NCBI GenBank assembly: GCA_002256425.1
Contig: NKIZ01000001.1
Location: forward strand, 2,453,001 to 2,517,000
Length of the DNA stretch: 64,000 nt
Source: Alphaproteobacteria bacterium PA2
GTDB lineage: Bacteria > Pseudomonadota > Alphaproteobacteria > Caulobacterales > Caulobacteraceae
Direction of reading: 5' to 3'
The translations under genes were made by a program, and so were the position numbers. Shown piece by piece: positions 37,305-46,024 of this stretch (within the stretch, counting starts at the first letter, position 1; every line of letters begins with the position of its first letter). A model generated the notes under the pieces. It did not search any database, had not been told where the DNA came from, and was given only the letters and a program-made list of their open reading frames with translations.

Positions 37305-37499
37305 TTAAGCCGTAGCCTGCTTGGCGCGCAGGACGGTCTTGATCCGCGCAATGTCCTTGCGGACTTCGCTCACGCGGTGGGTCTTCTCGACCTGGCCCGT
37401 CGCACCCTGGAAGCGCAGGTTGAACTGCTCCTTCTTCAGGTTCAGCAGGCTTTCGGCCAGTTGGTCGGGCGTCATGCCCCGGATGTCATCAATCTTCAT
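37305..37499 (-). CDS. rpmC: 50S ribosomal protein L29
   Basis: 64-residue protein next to the polypeptide exit tunnel. The ATG at 37499 overlaps the TGA of rplP (TGATG). [20 protein letters not shown] and [20 protein letters not shown] are the L29 blocks. Confidence 0.95.
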   Translation of the reverse strand: MKIDDIRGMTPDQLAESLLNLKKEQFNLRFQGATGQVEKTHRVSEVRKDIARIKTVLRAKQATA

Positions 37500-37927
37500 C
37501 ACGCGTGCTCCGCGACAGCGTCGATGCGGGTGACGATGCGGGTCTTCACCGGAAGCTTGGCTGCGCCAAGGCGCAGGGCTTCACGGGCCACATCGTCCGG
37601 CACGCCGTCGATTTCGAACATGATCCGGCCAGGGTGAACCCGGGCGGCCCAGTATTCCACGGCGCCCTTGCCCTTACCCATCCGGACTTCGGCAGGCTTG
37701 TCGGTCACGGGAAGGTCCGGGAAGATCCGGATCCAGACCCGGCCCTGACGCTTCATCTGACGGGTGATCGCGCGGCGGGCCGCTTCGATTTGACGTGCAG
37801 TGATGCGCTCAGGCTCGACGGACTTCAGCCCGTAGGACCCGAAATTCAGGGTGAAACCGCCCTTGGCGATCCCGTGGATCTTGCCCTTGAACTGCTTGCG
37901 GTACTTGGTTTTCTTCGGCGAAAGCAT
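37499..37927 (-). CDS. rplP: 50S ribosomal protein L16
   Basis: 142-residue protein near the A-site and peptidyl-transferase centre. [40 protein letters not shown] and the [18 protein letters not shown] loop are diagnostic. Lies between rpsC and rpmC. Confidence 0.97.
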   Translation of the reverse strand: MLSPKKTKYRKQFKGKIHGIAKGGFTLNFGSYGLKSVEPERITARQIEAARRAITRQMKRQGRVWIRIFPDLPVTDKPAEVRMGKGKGAVEYWAARVHPGRIMFEIDGVPDDVAREALRLGAAKLPVKTRIVTRIDAVAEHA

Positions 37928-37936
37928 GGTTAGACC

Positions 37937-38695
37937 TTACGCTCCAGCTTGTTCGCGACGGTCACGACGCGGGCCGCGATCAGGACGATCGCCGCGCTCA
38001 CGTCCACCGCCCTCACCGGCCGGGCCGGATTCGGTTGCGAGACGCTTGTCGAGGGCCATGGGGTCATGCTCGAGGACTTCGCCCTTGAACACCCAAACCT
38101 TCACGCCAATGATGCCGTAGGTCGTCTTGGCTTCGGTGAAGCCATAGTCGATGTCGGCGCGCAGGGTGTGACGCGGCACTCGGCCTTCGTGATAGGATTC
38201 GGCCCGGGCGATTTCCGCACCGCCGAGACGACCCGAAACTTCGATACGCATGCCCTTGGCGCCGATCCGCATGGCGCTTTGCAGCGACCGCTTCATGGCG
38301 CGACGGAAGGCGATCCGGCGCTCGAGTTGCTGGGCGATGTTTTCAGCGACCAGCTGGGCGTCAGCTTCCGGCTTGCGGATTTCGACGATGTTCAGGTGAA
38401 CCTCGCCATCCGTCATGGCGGCGATGTCCTTGCGCAGCTTTTCAATGTCCGCACCCTTCTTGCCGATGACCACGCCAGGGCGGGCGGCATAGATGGTGAT
38501 GCGGCACTTCTTGTGCGGGCGCTCGATGATGATGCGCGACACGCCAGCCTGATAGAGACGCTTCTTCAGGTTCTTGCGGACGGCGATGTCTTCATGGAGC
38601 AGCTTGCCGTACTCGGCGCCGTCGGCGAACCAACGGCTGTCCCAGGTGCGGTTGATGCCGAGGCGAAGCCCGACCGGATTGACTTTTTGACCCAT
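37937..38695 (-). CDS. rpsC: 30S ribosomal protein S3
   Basis: 252-residue head protein at the mRNA entry. [20 protein letters not shown] opens it; a KH domain has [40 protein letters not shown] is typical. The C-terminal 25 residues are an Arg/Gly/Asp-rich extension. The start ATG overlaps the rplV TGA by one base. Confidence 0.97.
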   Translation of the reverse strand: MGQKVNPVGLRLGINRTWDSRWFADGAEYGKLLHEDIAVRKNLKKRLYQAGVSRIIIERPHKKCRITIYAARPGVVIGKKGADIEKLRKDIAAMTDGEVHLNIVEIRKPEADAQLVAENIAQQLERRIAFRRAMKRSLQSAMRIGAKGMRIEVSGRLGGAEIARAESYHEGRVPRHTLRADIDYGFTEAKTTYGIIGVKVWVFKGEVLEHDPMALDKRLATESGPAGEGGGRERGDRPDRGPRRDRREQAGA

Positions 38696-39075
38696 CAGGC
38701 GGCCTCACCCAATTCGCGGACCACGATGGTGATCTCGCTGAACGGCTTTTCGATACGGGAAGCACGGCCGCGAGCGCGGGCCGAGAAACGCTTCATGATC
38801 AGGTTCTTGCCCACGAAGGCCTCGGCCACGACCAGGGAGTCGATGTCGAGGTTGTGGTTGTTTTCAGCGTTGGAGATCGCCGAATACAACGCCTTGCGGA
38901 CGTCGCCAGCGATGCGCTTGTGGCTGAATTCCAGCTCGTTCAGGGCCCGCTGGACCTTGAGGCCGCGGATCGACTGGGCGACCAGGTTCAGCTTCCGGGC
39001 GCTGATACGCACCGCGGTCACCTTCGCCATCGCTTCGGCCGGCTTGAGCCGACGCGCTTTTGCTTGCTTGGCCAT
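38695..39075 (-). CDS. rplV: 50S ribosomal protein L22
   Basis: 126-residue protein whose beta hairpin lines the exit tunnel. [20 protein letters not shown], then [20 protein letters not shown] and the hairpin [19 protein letters not shown] are the family blocks. Located between rpsS and rpsC, with a TGATG junction to rpsC. Confidence 0.97.
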   Translation of the reverse strand: MAKQAKARRLKPAEAMAKVTAVRISARKLNLVAQSIRGLKVQRALNELEFSHKRIAGDVRKALYSAISNAENNHNLDIDSLVVAEAFVGKNLIMKRFSARARGRASRIEKPFSEITIVVRELGEAA

Positions 39076-39077
39076 GG

Positions 39078-39356
39078 CTACTTTCTCTTCGCCTTCTTGT
39101 CGGCGGCGTGACCGGGGAAGTACCGGGTCGGCGCGAACTCACCGAGCTTCATGCCGACCATGTCTTCGCTGACCAGCACGGGAACGTGCTTCTGGCCATT
39201 GTGGACACCGAAGGTCAGACCGACGAATTGCGGCATGATGGTGGAGCGGCGCGACCAGGTCTTGATCACATCCTTGCGGCCGGAGCCGAGAGCGGCGTCG
39301 GCCTTCTTGAGCAGGTATCCGTCGACAAACGGACCTTTCCAGACGGAACGGGTCAT
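39078..39356 (-). CDS. rpsS: 30S ribosomal protein S19
   Basis: 92-residue head protein near the decoding site. [40 protein letters not shown] and [19 protein letters not shown] are diagnostic. Three bases after the rplB stop. Confidence 0.97.
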   Translation of the reverse strand: MTRSVWKGPFVDGYLLKKADAALGSGRKDVIKTWSRRSTIMPQFVGLTFGVHNGQKHVPVLVSEDMVGMKLGEFAPTRYFPGHAADKKAKRK

Positions 39357-39359
39357 GGC

Positions 39360-40196
39360 TTAGCGAGCCTTCCGAGCATGACGCGAACGGATGATGTACT
39401 TGTCCGTCGCCTTGTTGGTGCGGGTCTTGGAACCCTTGGTCGGCTTGCCCCACGGGGTGACCGGGTGGCGACCGCCGGAGGTGCGGCCTTCGCCGCCGCC
39501 GTGCGGGTGATCGACCGGGTTCATGGCCACGCCGCGAACGTGCGGACGACGGCCCTTGTGACGAGCGCGACCGGCCTTGCCGAGCACTTCGTTCATGTGA
39601 TCCTGATTGGAGACCGCGCCGACCGTAGCCATGCAGCCGTCCTGGACCATGCGCAGTTCGCCGGAATTCAGGCGGATCTGGGCGTAGCCGGCGTCACGAC
39701 CGACCAGCTGGGCGTAGGCGCCAGCCGAACGGGCGATCTGACCGCCCTTGAGGGGCTTCAGCTCGACATTGTGGATGATCGTGCCGATCGGCATGCTGCG
39801 AAGGGGCATGGCGTTGCCCGGCTTCACGTCAGCGCGCTCAGCGGCGATGACCTGATCGCCAGCCTTCAGACGCTGAGGCGCCAGGATGTAGGCCAGTTCA
39901 CCATCTGCGTACTGGATCAGGGCGATGAAGGCGGTCCGGTTAGGATCGTATTCTATGCGCTGAACGACGCCGACCACGTCAAGCTTGCGACGCTTGAAGT
40001 CAACAACGCGGTAGAGACGCTTGTGACCGCCGCCACGGAAGCGGACAGCGATACGACCGCCGCCGCCACGTCCGCCGGACTTGGTCAGACCTTCGACGAG
40101 CGACTTTTCCGGACGGCCCTTGTGGAGCTCGGAACGGTCGATCAGCACCAGGGTGCGGCGACCCGGCGACGTCGGATTAAACTGCTTCAGAGCCAT
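39360..40196 (-). CDS. rplB: 50S ribosomal protein L2
   Basis: 278-residue core large-subunit protein needed for peptidyl-transferase assembly. [20 protein letters not shown] starts it, and the C-terminal loop [20 protein letters not shown] contains the conserved His of the active region. Between rplW and rpsS. Confidence 0.98.
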   Translation of the reverse strand: MALKQFNPTSPGRRTLVLIDRSELHKGRPEKSLVEGLTKSGGRGGGGRIAVRFRGGGHKRLYRVVDFKRRKLDVVGVVQRIEYDPNRTAFIALIQYADGELAYILAPQRLKAGDQVIAAERADVKPGNAMPLRSMPIGTIIHNVELKPLKGGQIARSAGAYAQLVGRDAGYAQIRLNSGELRMVQDGCMATVGAVSNQDHMNEVLGKAGRARHKGRRPHVRGVAMNPVDHPHGGGEGRTSGGRHPVTPWGKPTKGSKTRTNKATDKYIIRSRHARKAR

Positions 40197-40200
40197 CGGA

Positions 40201-40500
40201 TCAGAGCCCCGTGGTGATGTCGATCGACTGGCCTTCAGCCAGGGTCACGACAGCCTTCTTGACATCCGAGCGACGGCCCGGACGACCGCGGAACCGCTTG
40301 GTCTTGCCCTTGACGACCAGGGTGTTGACCTTGGTGACAGTGACCTTGAACAGGGTTTCGACGGCGGCGGAGATTTCGTCCTTGGTCGCGTCCATGGCGA
40401 CCCGGAAGACGACCTTGTTCTGCTCGGAAAGCAGGGTGGCCTTTTCCGTGATCACCGGCGCGAGGACGGTGTCATAATGACGGGCGGAGGGATTGGCCAT
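40201..40500 (-). CDS. rplW: 50S ribosomal protein L23
   Basis: 99-residue exit-tunnel protein that docks trigger factor and [41 protein letters not shown] and [19 protein letters not shown] are the usual blocks. Its ATG overlaps the rplD TGA by one base (TGATG). Confidence 0.97.
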   Translation of the reverse strand: MANPSARHYDTVLAPVITEKATLLSEQNKVVFRVAMDATKDEISAAVETLFKVTVTKVNTLVVKGKTKRFRGRPGRRSDVKKAVVTLAEGQSIDITTGL

Positions 40501-41138
40501 CAGGCGGCTTCCTTCTCAGCGAAGCGCGCATTGATCGCTTCGACCGCGTCCTTGGTGAGGACGAGGGTCTGACGACGCAGCACGTCATAGACGTTGAGAC
40601 CGGCGTTGGGCAGGACATCCACATTCGGGATGTTGCGGGCGGCCAGCTTGAAGTTGGTGTCGACTTCGACGCCGCCGATGACCAGGGCGTTGATGAGGCC
40701 CATCTTGCCCAGCTGCTCGCGCAGGCCGGCGGTCTTGGCTTCCTTCAGCGCGAGGCTGTCGACGATGACCAGCGAACCAGCCTTGGCCTTGGAGGACAGG
40801 GCGTGGCGCAGGGCCATGGCCCGGATCTTCTTGGGCAGGTCAAAGGCGTGACTGCGGACGACAGGGCCGTGAGCCTTGGCACCGCCGACGAACTGGGCCG
40901 CACGGCGTGAACCGTGACGGGCGCCGCCGGTGCCCTTCTGCTTGTACATCTTCTTGCTCGTACGAGAGACCTCGTTACGAACCTGAATCTTGTGCGTGCC
41001 GGCGCGACGCTTGGCGAGTTGCCAGGTCACGACCCGCTGCAGGATGTCACCGCGGATGTCTTCGATGCCGAAGATGGCGTCGGACAGTTCAATGGAACCG
41101 CCCTTTCCGCCGTCGAGTTTGATGACGTCGAGTTTCAT
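40500..41138 (-). CDS. rplD: 50S ribosomal protein L4
   Basis: 212-residue protein whose loop narrows the exit tunnel. In E. coli L4 also represses the S10 operon by acting on its leader [23 protein letters not shown] and [20 protein letters not shown] are diagnostic. The ATG overlaps the rplC TAA (TAATG). The long structured leader upstream of rpsJ would be its possible target; that link is an inference. Confidence 0.97.
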   Translation of the reverse strand: MKLDVIKLDGGKGGSIELSDAIFGIEDIRGDILQRVVTWQLAKRRAGTHKIQVRNEVSRTSKKMYKQKGTGGARHGSRRAAQFVGGAKAHGPVVRSHAFDLPKKIRAMALRHALSSKAKAGSLVIVDSLALKEAKTAGLREQLGKMGLINALVIGGVEVDTNFKLAARNIPNVDVLPNAGLNVYDVLRRQTLVLTKDAVEAINARFAEKEAA

Positions 41139-41887
41139 TATTCTTGACCCTCGGCTTGCGGCGCTTCAGCCGGAGCTTCTTCCGCAACGGCAGGAGCCGC
41201 AGCAGCCTGGCCAGCCTTACGGAAGGCGCCCGGCATCGGAAGGTCGGCCGGAGCCTTGGCCTTCACGGCGTCGCGGATCTTCACGTAGGAACCCTCGGTG
41301 CCGGGCACTGCGCCCTTCACGAGGATCAGGCCACGCTCGGTGTCGATACGCCAGATGGTGACGTTCAGGGTGGTGACGGTTTCCTGACCAAGGTGGCCAG
41401 CCATCTTCTTGCCCTTGAAGGTCTTGCCCGGATCCTGGCGCTGACCGGTCGAACCGTGAGCACGGTGCGAGACGGAGACGCCGTGGGTGGCGCGCATGCC
41501 GCCGAAGTTCCAGCGCTTCATGGCGCCGGCGAAACCCTTACCGACCGTCGTCCCGGTGACATCGACCTTCTGGCCGGCCAGGAAGTGGTCCGCCGTCAGC
41601 TCAGCGCCGACGTCGATCAGGTTTTCCGGAGACACGCGGAATTCAGCGAGTTGCTGCTTGGGCTCGACCTCAGCCTTGGCGAAGTGTCCGCGCAGGGCCT
41701 TGGTGGTGTTCTTGGCCTTCCTGGCGCCGGCTCCGAGCTGGAGGGCGACATAGCCGTCTTTTTCCTGGGTCCGCTGAGCGGTGACCGAACAGCCTTCGAG
41801 GCTGAGGACAGTCACCGGCACATGGGTTCCCGCTTCATCAAAGAAGCGCGCCATGCCCAGTTTCTTGGCGATCACGCCGGTACGCAT
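41138..41887 (-). CDS. rplC: 50S ribosomal protein L3
   Basis: 249-residue protein near the peptidyl-transferase centre. [20 protein letters not shown] starts it; [20 protein letters not shown] is the W-loop region containing the methylated Gln site. It exceeds the E. coli protein by about 40 residues, mostly a C-terminal Ala/Glu/Pro-rich tail. Second gene of the S10 block, 11 bp after rpsJ. Confidence 0.97.
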   Translation of the reverse strand: MRTGVIAKKLGMARFFDEAGTHVPVTVLSLEGCSVTAQRTQEKDGYVALQLGAGARKAKNTTKALRGHFAKAEVEPKQQLAEFRVSPENLIDVGAELTADHFLAGQKVDVTGTTVGKGFAGAMKRWNFGGMRATHGVSVSHRAHGSTGQRQDPGKTFKGKKMAGHLGQETVTTLNVTIWRIDTERGLILVKGAVPGTEGSYVKIRDAVKAKAPADLPMPGAFRKAGQAAAAPAVAEEAPAEAPQAEGQE

Positions 41888-41898
41888 CGACCGATCCC

Positions 41899-42207
41899 CT
41901 ACAGCTTGATCTCGACGTCCACTCCGGCGGACAGGTCGAGCTTCATGAGCGCGTCCACGGTCTGCGGGGTGGGGTCGACGATATCGAGCACGCGCTTGTG
42001 CGTGCGGATTTCGAACTGCTCGCGCGACTTCTTGTCGATGTGCGGCGAGCGGTTGACGGTGAATTTATTGATGTGCGTTGGCAGGGGGATAGGCCCCCGC
42101 ACTGTCGCGCCGGTACGCTTGGCCGTGTTTACGATCTCGCGTGTGGAATGATCCAGCACGCGGTGATCGAAGGCCTTGAGCCGGATGCGGATGTTCTGAC
42201 GATCCAT
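41899..42207 (-). CDS. rpsJ: 30S ribosomal protein S10 (NusE)
   Basis: 102-residue head protein that also acts as NusE in transcription antitermination. [40 protein letters not shown] and [18 protein letters not shown] are diagnostic. It opens the S10 operon here; tuf, which usually precedes it, is 2.6 kb away. A promoter and a 250-base leader lie upstream. Confidence 0.97.
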   Translation of the reverse strand: MDRQNIRIRLKAFDHRVLDHSTREIVNTAKRTGATVRGPIPLPTHINKFTVNRSPHIDKKSREQFEIRTHKRVLDIVDPTPQTVDALMKLDLSAGVDVEIKL

Positions 42208-42460
42208 ATCGCTCTTCAGTTTCCCCTACAGACGTCGAACCGTCCGCGTGACTTTGACCATTTCAAAGACCAACCCGTGCACCCCCTTTCGAGAGAGGCG
42301 CCCGTACGCGAAAGTCCGCTAAAACGACTTAAGACCCATGCAACGACGTTGCGGGGGTCTCAACTTGCTCCCCGAAATCCTTGGAAATCAGGGCGTTTTG
42401 CGGGCCGCGTCTGCATTCCAAATCACTCTGGAATGCACAGCCGGTCCAACAAGAGGCGCG
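42208..42460 (-). promoter_or_regulatory. structured 5' leader of the rpsJ (S10) operon
   Basis: About 250 bases between the predicted transcription start and the rpsJ ATG with no gene. Three inverted repeats fold on the minus strand: 42412-42420 with 42429-42437 (9 bp, 8-base loop); 42332-42360 (GCAAC/GTTGC plus AGACCC/GGGTCT around a 2x2 internal loop), with a T4 run seven bases downstream; and 42286-42291 with 42309-42314. It is comparable in position to the E. coli S10 leader controlled by L4, but no sequence homology is claimed. Confidence 0.55.
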
Positions 42461-42489
42461 TCTATACGTGTGCGACTCGTAGCCGTCAA
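42461..42489 (-). promoter_or_regulatory. candidate promoter of the rpsJ operon
   Basis: TTGACG (42484-42489) and TATAGA (42461-42466) on the minus strand with a 17-bp spacer, near sigma-70 consensus. It sits just after the stop of the cystatin-like gene (42524) and would start transcription near 42454. It gives the S10 operon its own promoter, independent of tuf. Confidence 0.75.
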
Positions 42490-42523
42490 GGGCTGCGGGG
42501 CGCCAAATCCCGTCCCCGCGCGA

Positions 42524-42877
42524 TTATGGGAGCGGCGTCGAAGAGGTCAGGCTGAAAGCGGACTGGAGGTTCCGGTACACGACAACCTGCCAGCGGCTTC
42601 CGTCCGTCAGTGTCAGATCCAGCCGGTAGTTGAGGCCCGCCACCACCTGGCTCTGGGCTGCGTCCAGGCTCTTGAGGGTCGCGCCCGGGCGGTTGAGGGC
42701 GGTGACAGCAAAGACCGCCGCAGACTTTGCGTCCTCGTCGATCGCCGCCTGGCTCCACCCGCCGGTGATCGTGGGCTCGACCCGGGTTTCAGGCGGGTTG
42801 GTCGGTACAGGCGGCGCACAGGCCCCCATGGCCAGGACCAGACTTAGGGTGAGGCTCCACCTTGATGCTGAATTCAT
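42524..42877 (-). CDS. cystatin-like predicted lipoprotein
   Basis: 117-residue small exported protein. The ATG at 42877 follows AAGGAG, and the N-terminus has a signal sequence with a lipobox-like LAMGAC (Cys20). The mature part looks like a cystatin: an N-terminal Gly pair (GGWSQA, 39-44), an AVFAVTALNRPG helix, and QVVAG (77-81), matching the QxVxG loop that enters papain-type active sites, then YRLDLTLTDGSRWQVVVYRN strands. The lipobox has Met at -3, which is unusual. The gene lies 69 bp after the GIN-domain gene, probably in one operon. Protease inhibition is an inference. Confidence 0.65.
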   Translation of the reverse strand: MNSASRWSLTLSLVLAMGACAPPVPTNPPETRVEPTITGGWSQAAIDEDAKSAAVFAVTALNRPGATLKSLDAAQSQVVAGLNYRLDLTLTDGSRWQVVVYRNLQSAFSLTSSTPLP

Positions 42878-42946
42878 TTCCCGCTCCTTCTGTCCAGGCG
42901 CCCGCATTATGGACCATGGCGCGCCCGGACCAAGGGGTGGCGGCAA

Positions 42947-43795
42947 CTATTCAGGCTTGTATTCCGAACCGCCGATCAGGATCGAGCCAGAACCGGCCGT
43001 CGATTTCGAGACACTGCCGGTCACCTTGTGCACCCGGATGTCCCCCGACCCGGCGACCCGCGCCCTCAGTGACCCTGCGACGAGGTCGAGATTGACATCG
43101 CCGGACCCGGCGACCGAGACCGAGGCGTCCGAAGCGTGACCTCCGGCTATCAGGACATCTCCAGATCCGGCGACCTTGACATCGACCGGACCATTCGCCG
43201 AGGCCACCTTGACGTCTCCGGAGCCGGACACCGACACCGTAACCGGGCCAGCCGCTGGGCCGGCAGAGAGATCGCCGGACCCGGCTATCCGAACGTCAAG
43301 CTCGCTGGATGCACCCATCCGGATGTCGCCAGACCCGGCCTGCCTGATCCTGGCGCGCCCAGCCACGTCCGCAAGAACCCAGTCGCCGCAGCCGGCATTG
43401 CCGACATCAAGGCTCCCAGCCTTGCCGATCACACCAAAGACAGCGCCGCCGGCTTCCCCAACCACAGCCTTGGGCGTGCGGATCACCACCTGGGGCATGT
43501 CGGCGTAAGCGATTTCGCCGAGACCAAGGACGTTCACCCGCACATTCTCGCCCATGGCGCGGCAGTTGGTGATCCGGTGGCCGAGCTTTCCGTCAATCAC
43601 CACCTTGTCGCCCTCAGTGCGGACCGTCAGAGGCACCTTGGTGTTGGCCTTCAGCACCTCAACCTTGATGTCATTGCGAGCTTCGGGGATCACAACCACA
43701 CGAGCAACCGCGTCGCGGACCTCGTAGGCGGCTGCATTGGCCGCGCCGCTTGAGGCCGTCAGGAAAAGCGCAGCAAGAAAAGACATTCGACCCAT
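42947..43795 (-). CDS. secreted GIN-domain (DUF2807) repeat protein
   Basis: 282-residue exported protein with signal peptide 1-22 (MGRMSFLAALFLTASSGAAN), start chosen at 43795; the upstream ATG at 43855 would precede the signal. The mature part has a GSGD-type motif starting at residues 135 (as GCGD), 154, 172, 191, 210, 230, 249 and 268 (as GSGS), about every 19 residues, as expected for a right-handed beta-helix. DUF2807/GIN proteins are thought to be adhesin-head-like surface proteins. Divergent from the CVNH gene (202 bp between) and upstream of the cystatin-like gene. Confidence 0.78.
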   Translation of the reverse strand: MGRMSFLAALFLTASSGAANAAAYEVRDAVARVVVIPEARNDIKVEVLKANTKVPLTVRTEGDKVVIDGKLGHRITNCRAMGENVRVNVLGLGEIAYADMPQVVIRTPKAVVGEAGGAVFGVIGKAGSLDVGNAGCGDWVLADVAGRARIRQAGSGDIRMGASSELDVRIAGSGDLSAGPAAGPVTVSVSGSGDVKVASANGPVDVKVAGSGDVLIAGGHASDASVSVAGSGDVNLDLVAGSLRARVAGSGDIRVHKVTGSVSKSTAGSGSILIGGSEYKPE

Positions 43796-43997
43796 GGTCA
43801 GGCTCCCAATCCAGGATGATGAACAGAGGCTAGTCGCAAGCAGCACCTGAAACACTTTAATTCGAGGTCATGACAAATCGGTCATTTCGAACGGGTTCTT
43901 CGCGGCTGGCGGGTGTCTTCATACCGATTTTTCCACTGGCGCCCTTGGCGGAGACTTCTATTCTGACCCAGAGGGCGTCCTCTGGAGAGAAATTGAG

Positions 43998-44675
43998 ATG
44001 AGACTGCAACTGGCTGTACTCGCGGCCCTGGCCGTTCTGCCGGCGACCCCAATTCAGGCGCAGGCCTATGCCGACCAACCCCCGCCTGGGGACTACTGGC
44101 GCACCTGCCGCAATGTTAACCTGGATGGATACGGCGCAAGCGCTGCCGTCAGCGCCACCTGCCGCGACGACCGTGGGCGCACGCGCAGCACGTCCCTGGC
44201 CTTCGCCAGCTGTAATGGCCCCGTGACCAACCGCGATGGTCAACTGGTGTGCGCCCGCAACGGCTACGGCCCGCCCAATCAGGGCGGCGGATACTATTCC
44301 GGCGGCAACGGCGGTTACTACGGTGGCGGCTACACCCCAGGCGGCGGCTATAACAATGGGGGCGGCTACAATGGTGGTGGCTACAACAGTGGCGGTGGCT
44401 ATGGCGCTCGTCCCGGCGCCTATGCCCCGGGCGCCATCACGCTGTATTCCGGTCCCCAGTTCCAGGGGCCGGCCTTCACGGTGAACCGGGAGGTCACAAA
44501 CCTTCCGCGGCAGTACAATGATCAGGCCATGAGCCTGCGTGTTCAGGGCGGTGCCTGGCAGATCTGTGCTGACAGCGATTTCGAAGGTCGCTGCCAGGTG
44601 ATCGACCGCGACGTACCGAACCTGAATGAGCTGGGGCTCGGAGAGGCCATCAGCTCGGTCCGGCAGGTCCGTTAG
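43998..44675 (+). CDS. secreted CVNH-beta/gamma-crystallin fusion protein
   Basis: 225-residue exported protein with signal peptide about 1-22. Residues 31-86 resemble a cyanovirin-N homology domain: DYWRTCRNVNLDGYG, ATCRDDRGRTRSTSLAF and CNGPVTNRDGQLVC, with four Cys (37, 55, 72, 85). A Gly/Tyr/Asn-rich linker (about 92-140) follows. The C-terminus (146-225) is a beta/gamma-crystallin domain with two Greek keys (ITLYSGPQFQGPAFTV and WQICADSDFEGRCQVID). The calcium motifs are degenerate (NDQAMS, GEAISS). Carbohydrate binding is inferred from CVNH; crystallin domains also occur in bacterial protease inhibitors. Alone on the plus strand between tuf and the GIN gene. Confidence 0.72.
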   Translation: MRLQLAVLAALAVLPATPIQAQAYADQPPPGDYWRTCRNVNLDGYGASAAVSATCRDDRGRTRSTSLAFASCNGPVTNRDGQLVCARNGYGPPNQGGGYYSGGNGGYYGGGYTPGGGYNNGGGYNGGGYNSGGGYGARPGAYAPGAITLYSGPQFQGPAFTVNREVTNLPRQYNDQAMSLRVQGGAWQICADSDFEGRCQVIDRDVPNLNELGLGEAISSVRQVR

Positions 44676-44727
44676 GCGACAAGGGGACGGGGCCCTGGCC
44701 CCTCCCCGACCCGCTTCATTGCGCAAT

Positions 44728-44762
44728 AAAAAAGGCCGCCCGGGTTTCCCTGGGCGGCCTCT
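44728..44762 (-). terminator. intrinsic terminator after tuf
   Basis: On the minus strand a 9-bp GC-rich stem (AGGCCGCCC with GGGCGGCCT), a single bulged A, three more GC pairs and an AAA loop are followed by six T. It ends the str operon about 25 bp after the tuf stop. On the plus strand the same hairpin lacks a T-run, so it is at best weak for the crystallin gene. Confidence 0.9.
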
Positions 44763-44784
44763 TCTATGGGGTGGTGTCTGAAGA

Positions 44785-45975
44785 CTACTCGATGATCTTC
44801 GAGACGACGCCGGCGCCGACCGTACGGCCGCCTTCGCGGATGGCGAAGCGCAGGCCCGGATCCATGGCGATCGGGGTGATCAGCTCAACGTCCAGCTCGG
44901 CATTGTCGCCAGGCATGATCATTTCCACGCCTTCACGAAGACGGATGATCCCCGTCACGTCGGTGGTGCGGAAGTAGAACTGAGGACGATAGTTCGTGAA
45001 GAACGGCGTGTGACGACCGCCTTCTTCCTTCGTAAGGATATAGGCCTCAGCCGTGAACTTGGTGTGCGGCGTGATCGAGCCCGGCTTGCAGAGAACCTGA
45101 CCGCGCTCAACGTCTTCACGCTTGGTGCCGCGCAGCAGAACGCCGACATTGTCCCCAGCCTGACCCTGGTCAAGCAGCTTGCGGAACATTTCGACGCCGG
45201 TGCACACCGTCTTCTGGACGGGACGGATGCCGACGATCTCGACTTCCTCACCGACCTTCACAATGCCCTTCTCGATACGACCGGTCACAACCGTGCCGCG
45301 GCCCGAGATGGAGAACACGTCTTCCACAGGCATCAGGAACGGAAGGTCCACAGGACGCTCCGGCTGCGGGATGTAGGCGTCGACGGTTTCCATCAGAGCC
45401 AGGATCGACTGCTCACCGATCTTCGGATCGCCGCCGTCAATGGCCACCTTGGCCGAACCCATGGTGATCGGAATGTCGTCGCCCGGGAACTCGTAGGACG
45501 ACAGAAGTTCGCGAACTTCCATCTCCACCAGTTCCAGCAGCTCGCTGTCGTCAACCAGGTCGACCTTGTTCATGTAGACAACCAGGGCCGGAACACCGAC
45601 CTGACGGGCCAGCAGAATGTGCTCGCGGGTCTGGGGCATCGGGCCGTCGGCAGCGCTCACCACCAGGATGGCTCCGTCCATCTGGGCCGCACCGGTGATC
45701 ATGTTCTTCACATAGTCAGCGTGGCCAGGGCAGTCGACGTGGGCATAGTGACGGTTGGCCGTCTCATACTCGACGTGAGCCGTGTTGATCGTGATGCCGC
45801 GGGCCTTTTCTTCAGGCGCCGCGTCAATGTCCGCGTAGGCCATGGCCTTCGCGCCGCCGGCCTTGGCCAGCGTCATCGTAATCGCCGCCGTCAGCGTCGT
45901 CTTGCCATGGTCAACGTGACCAATCGTGCCGATGTTGCAATGCGGCTTGTTGCGTTCGAATTTCTCTTTGGCCAT
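44785..45975 (-). CDS. tuf: elongation factor Tu
   Basis: 396-residue GTPase that delivers aminoacyl-tRNA to the ribosome. G1 is [13 protein letters not shown]3 DCPGHADYV, and G4 [26 protein letters not shown] is invariant. A second tuf copy usually lies near secE in this group, outside the window. It follows fusA by 50 bp and ends at a strong terminator. Confidence 0.98.
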   Translation of the reverse strand: MAKEKFERNKPHCNIGTIGHVDHGKTTLTAAITMTLAKAGGAKAMAYADIDAAPEEKARGITINTAHVEYETANRHYAHVDCPGHADYVKNMITGAAQMDGAILVVSAADGPMPQTREHILLARQVGVPALVVYMNKVDLVDDSELLELVEMEVRELLSSYEFPGDDIPITMGSAKVAIDGGDPKIGEQSILALMETVDAYIPQPERPVDLPFLMPVEDVFSISGRGTVVTGRIEKGIVKVGEEVEIVGIRPVQKTVCTGVEMFRKLLDQGQAGDNVGVLLRGTKREDVERGQVLCKPGSITPHTKFTAEAYILTKEEGGRHTPFFTNYRPQFYFRTTDVTGIIRLREGVEMIMPGDNAELDVELITPIAMDPGLRFAIREGGRTVGAGVVSKIIE

Positions 45976-46024
45976 CTCAAGCTCCAGCCCTATCCGGGCT
46001 TGTCCTCTAATCTAGGGTTGGGGT

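Noticed and set aside
42947..43795. Regular DNA repeats in the GIN gene considered as a CRISPR-like or tandem repeat array
   Set aside because: The repeats are in frame, follow the protein period of about 19 residues and vary at third codon positions, so they are coding.
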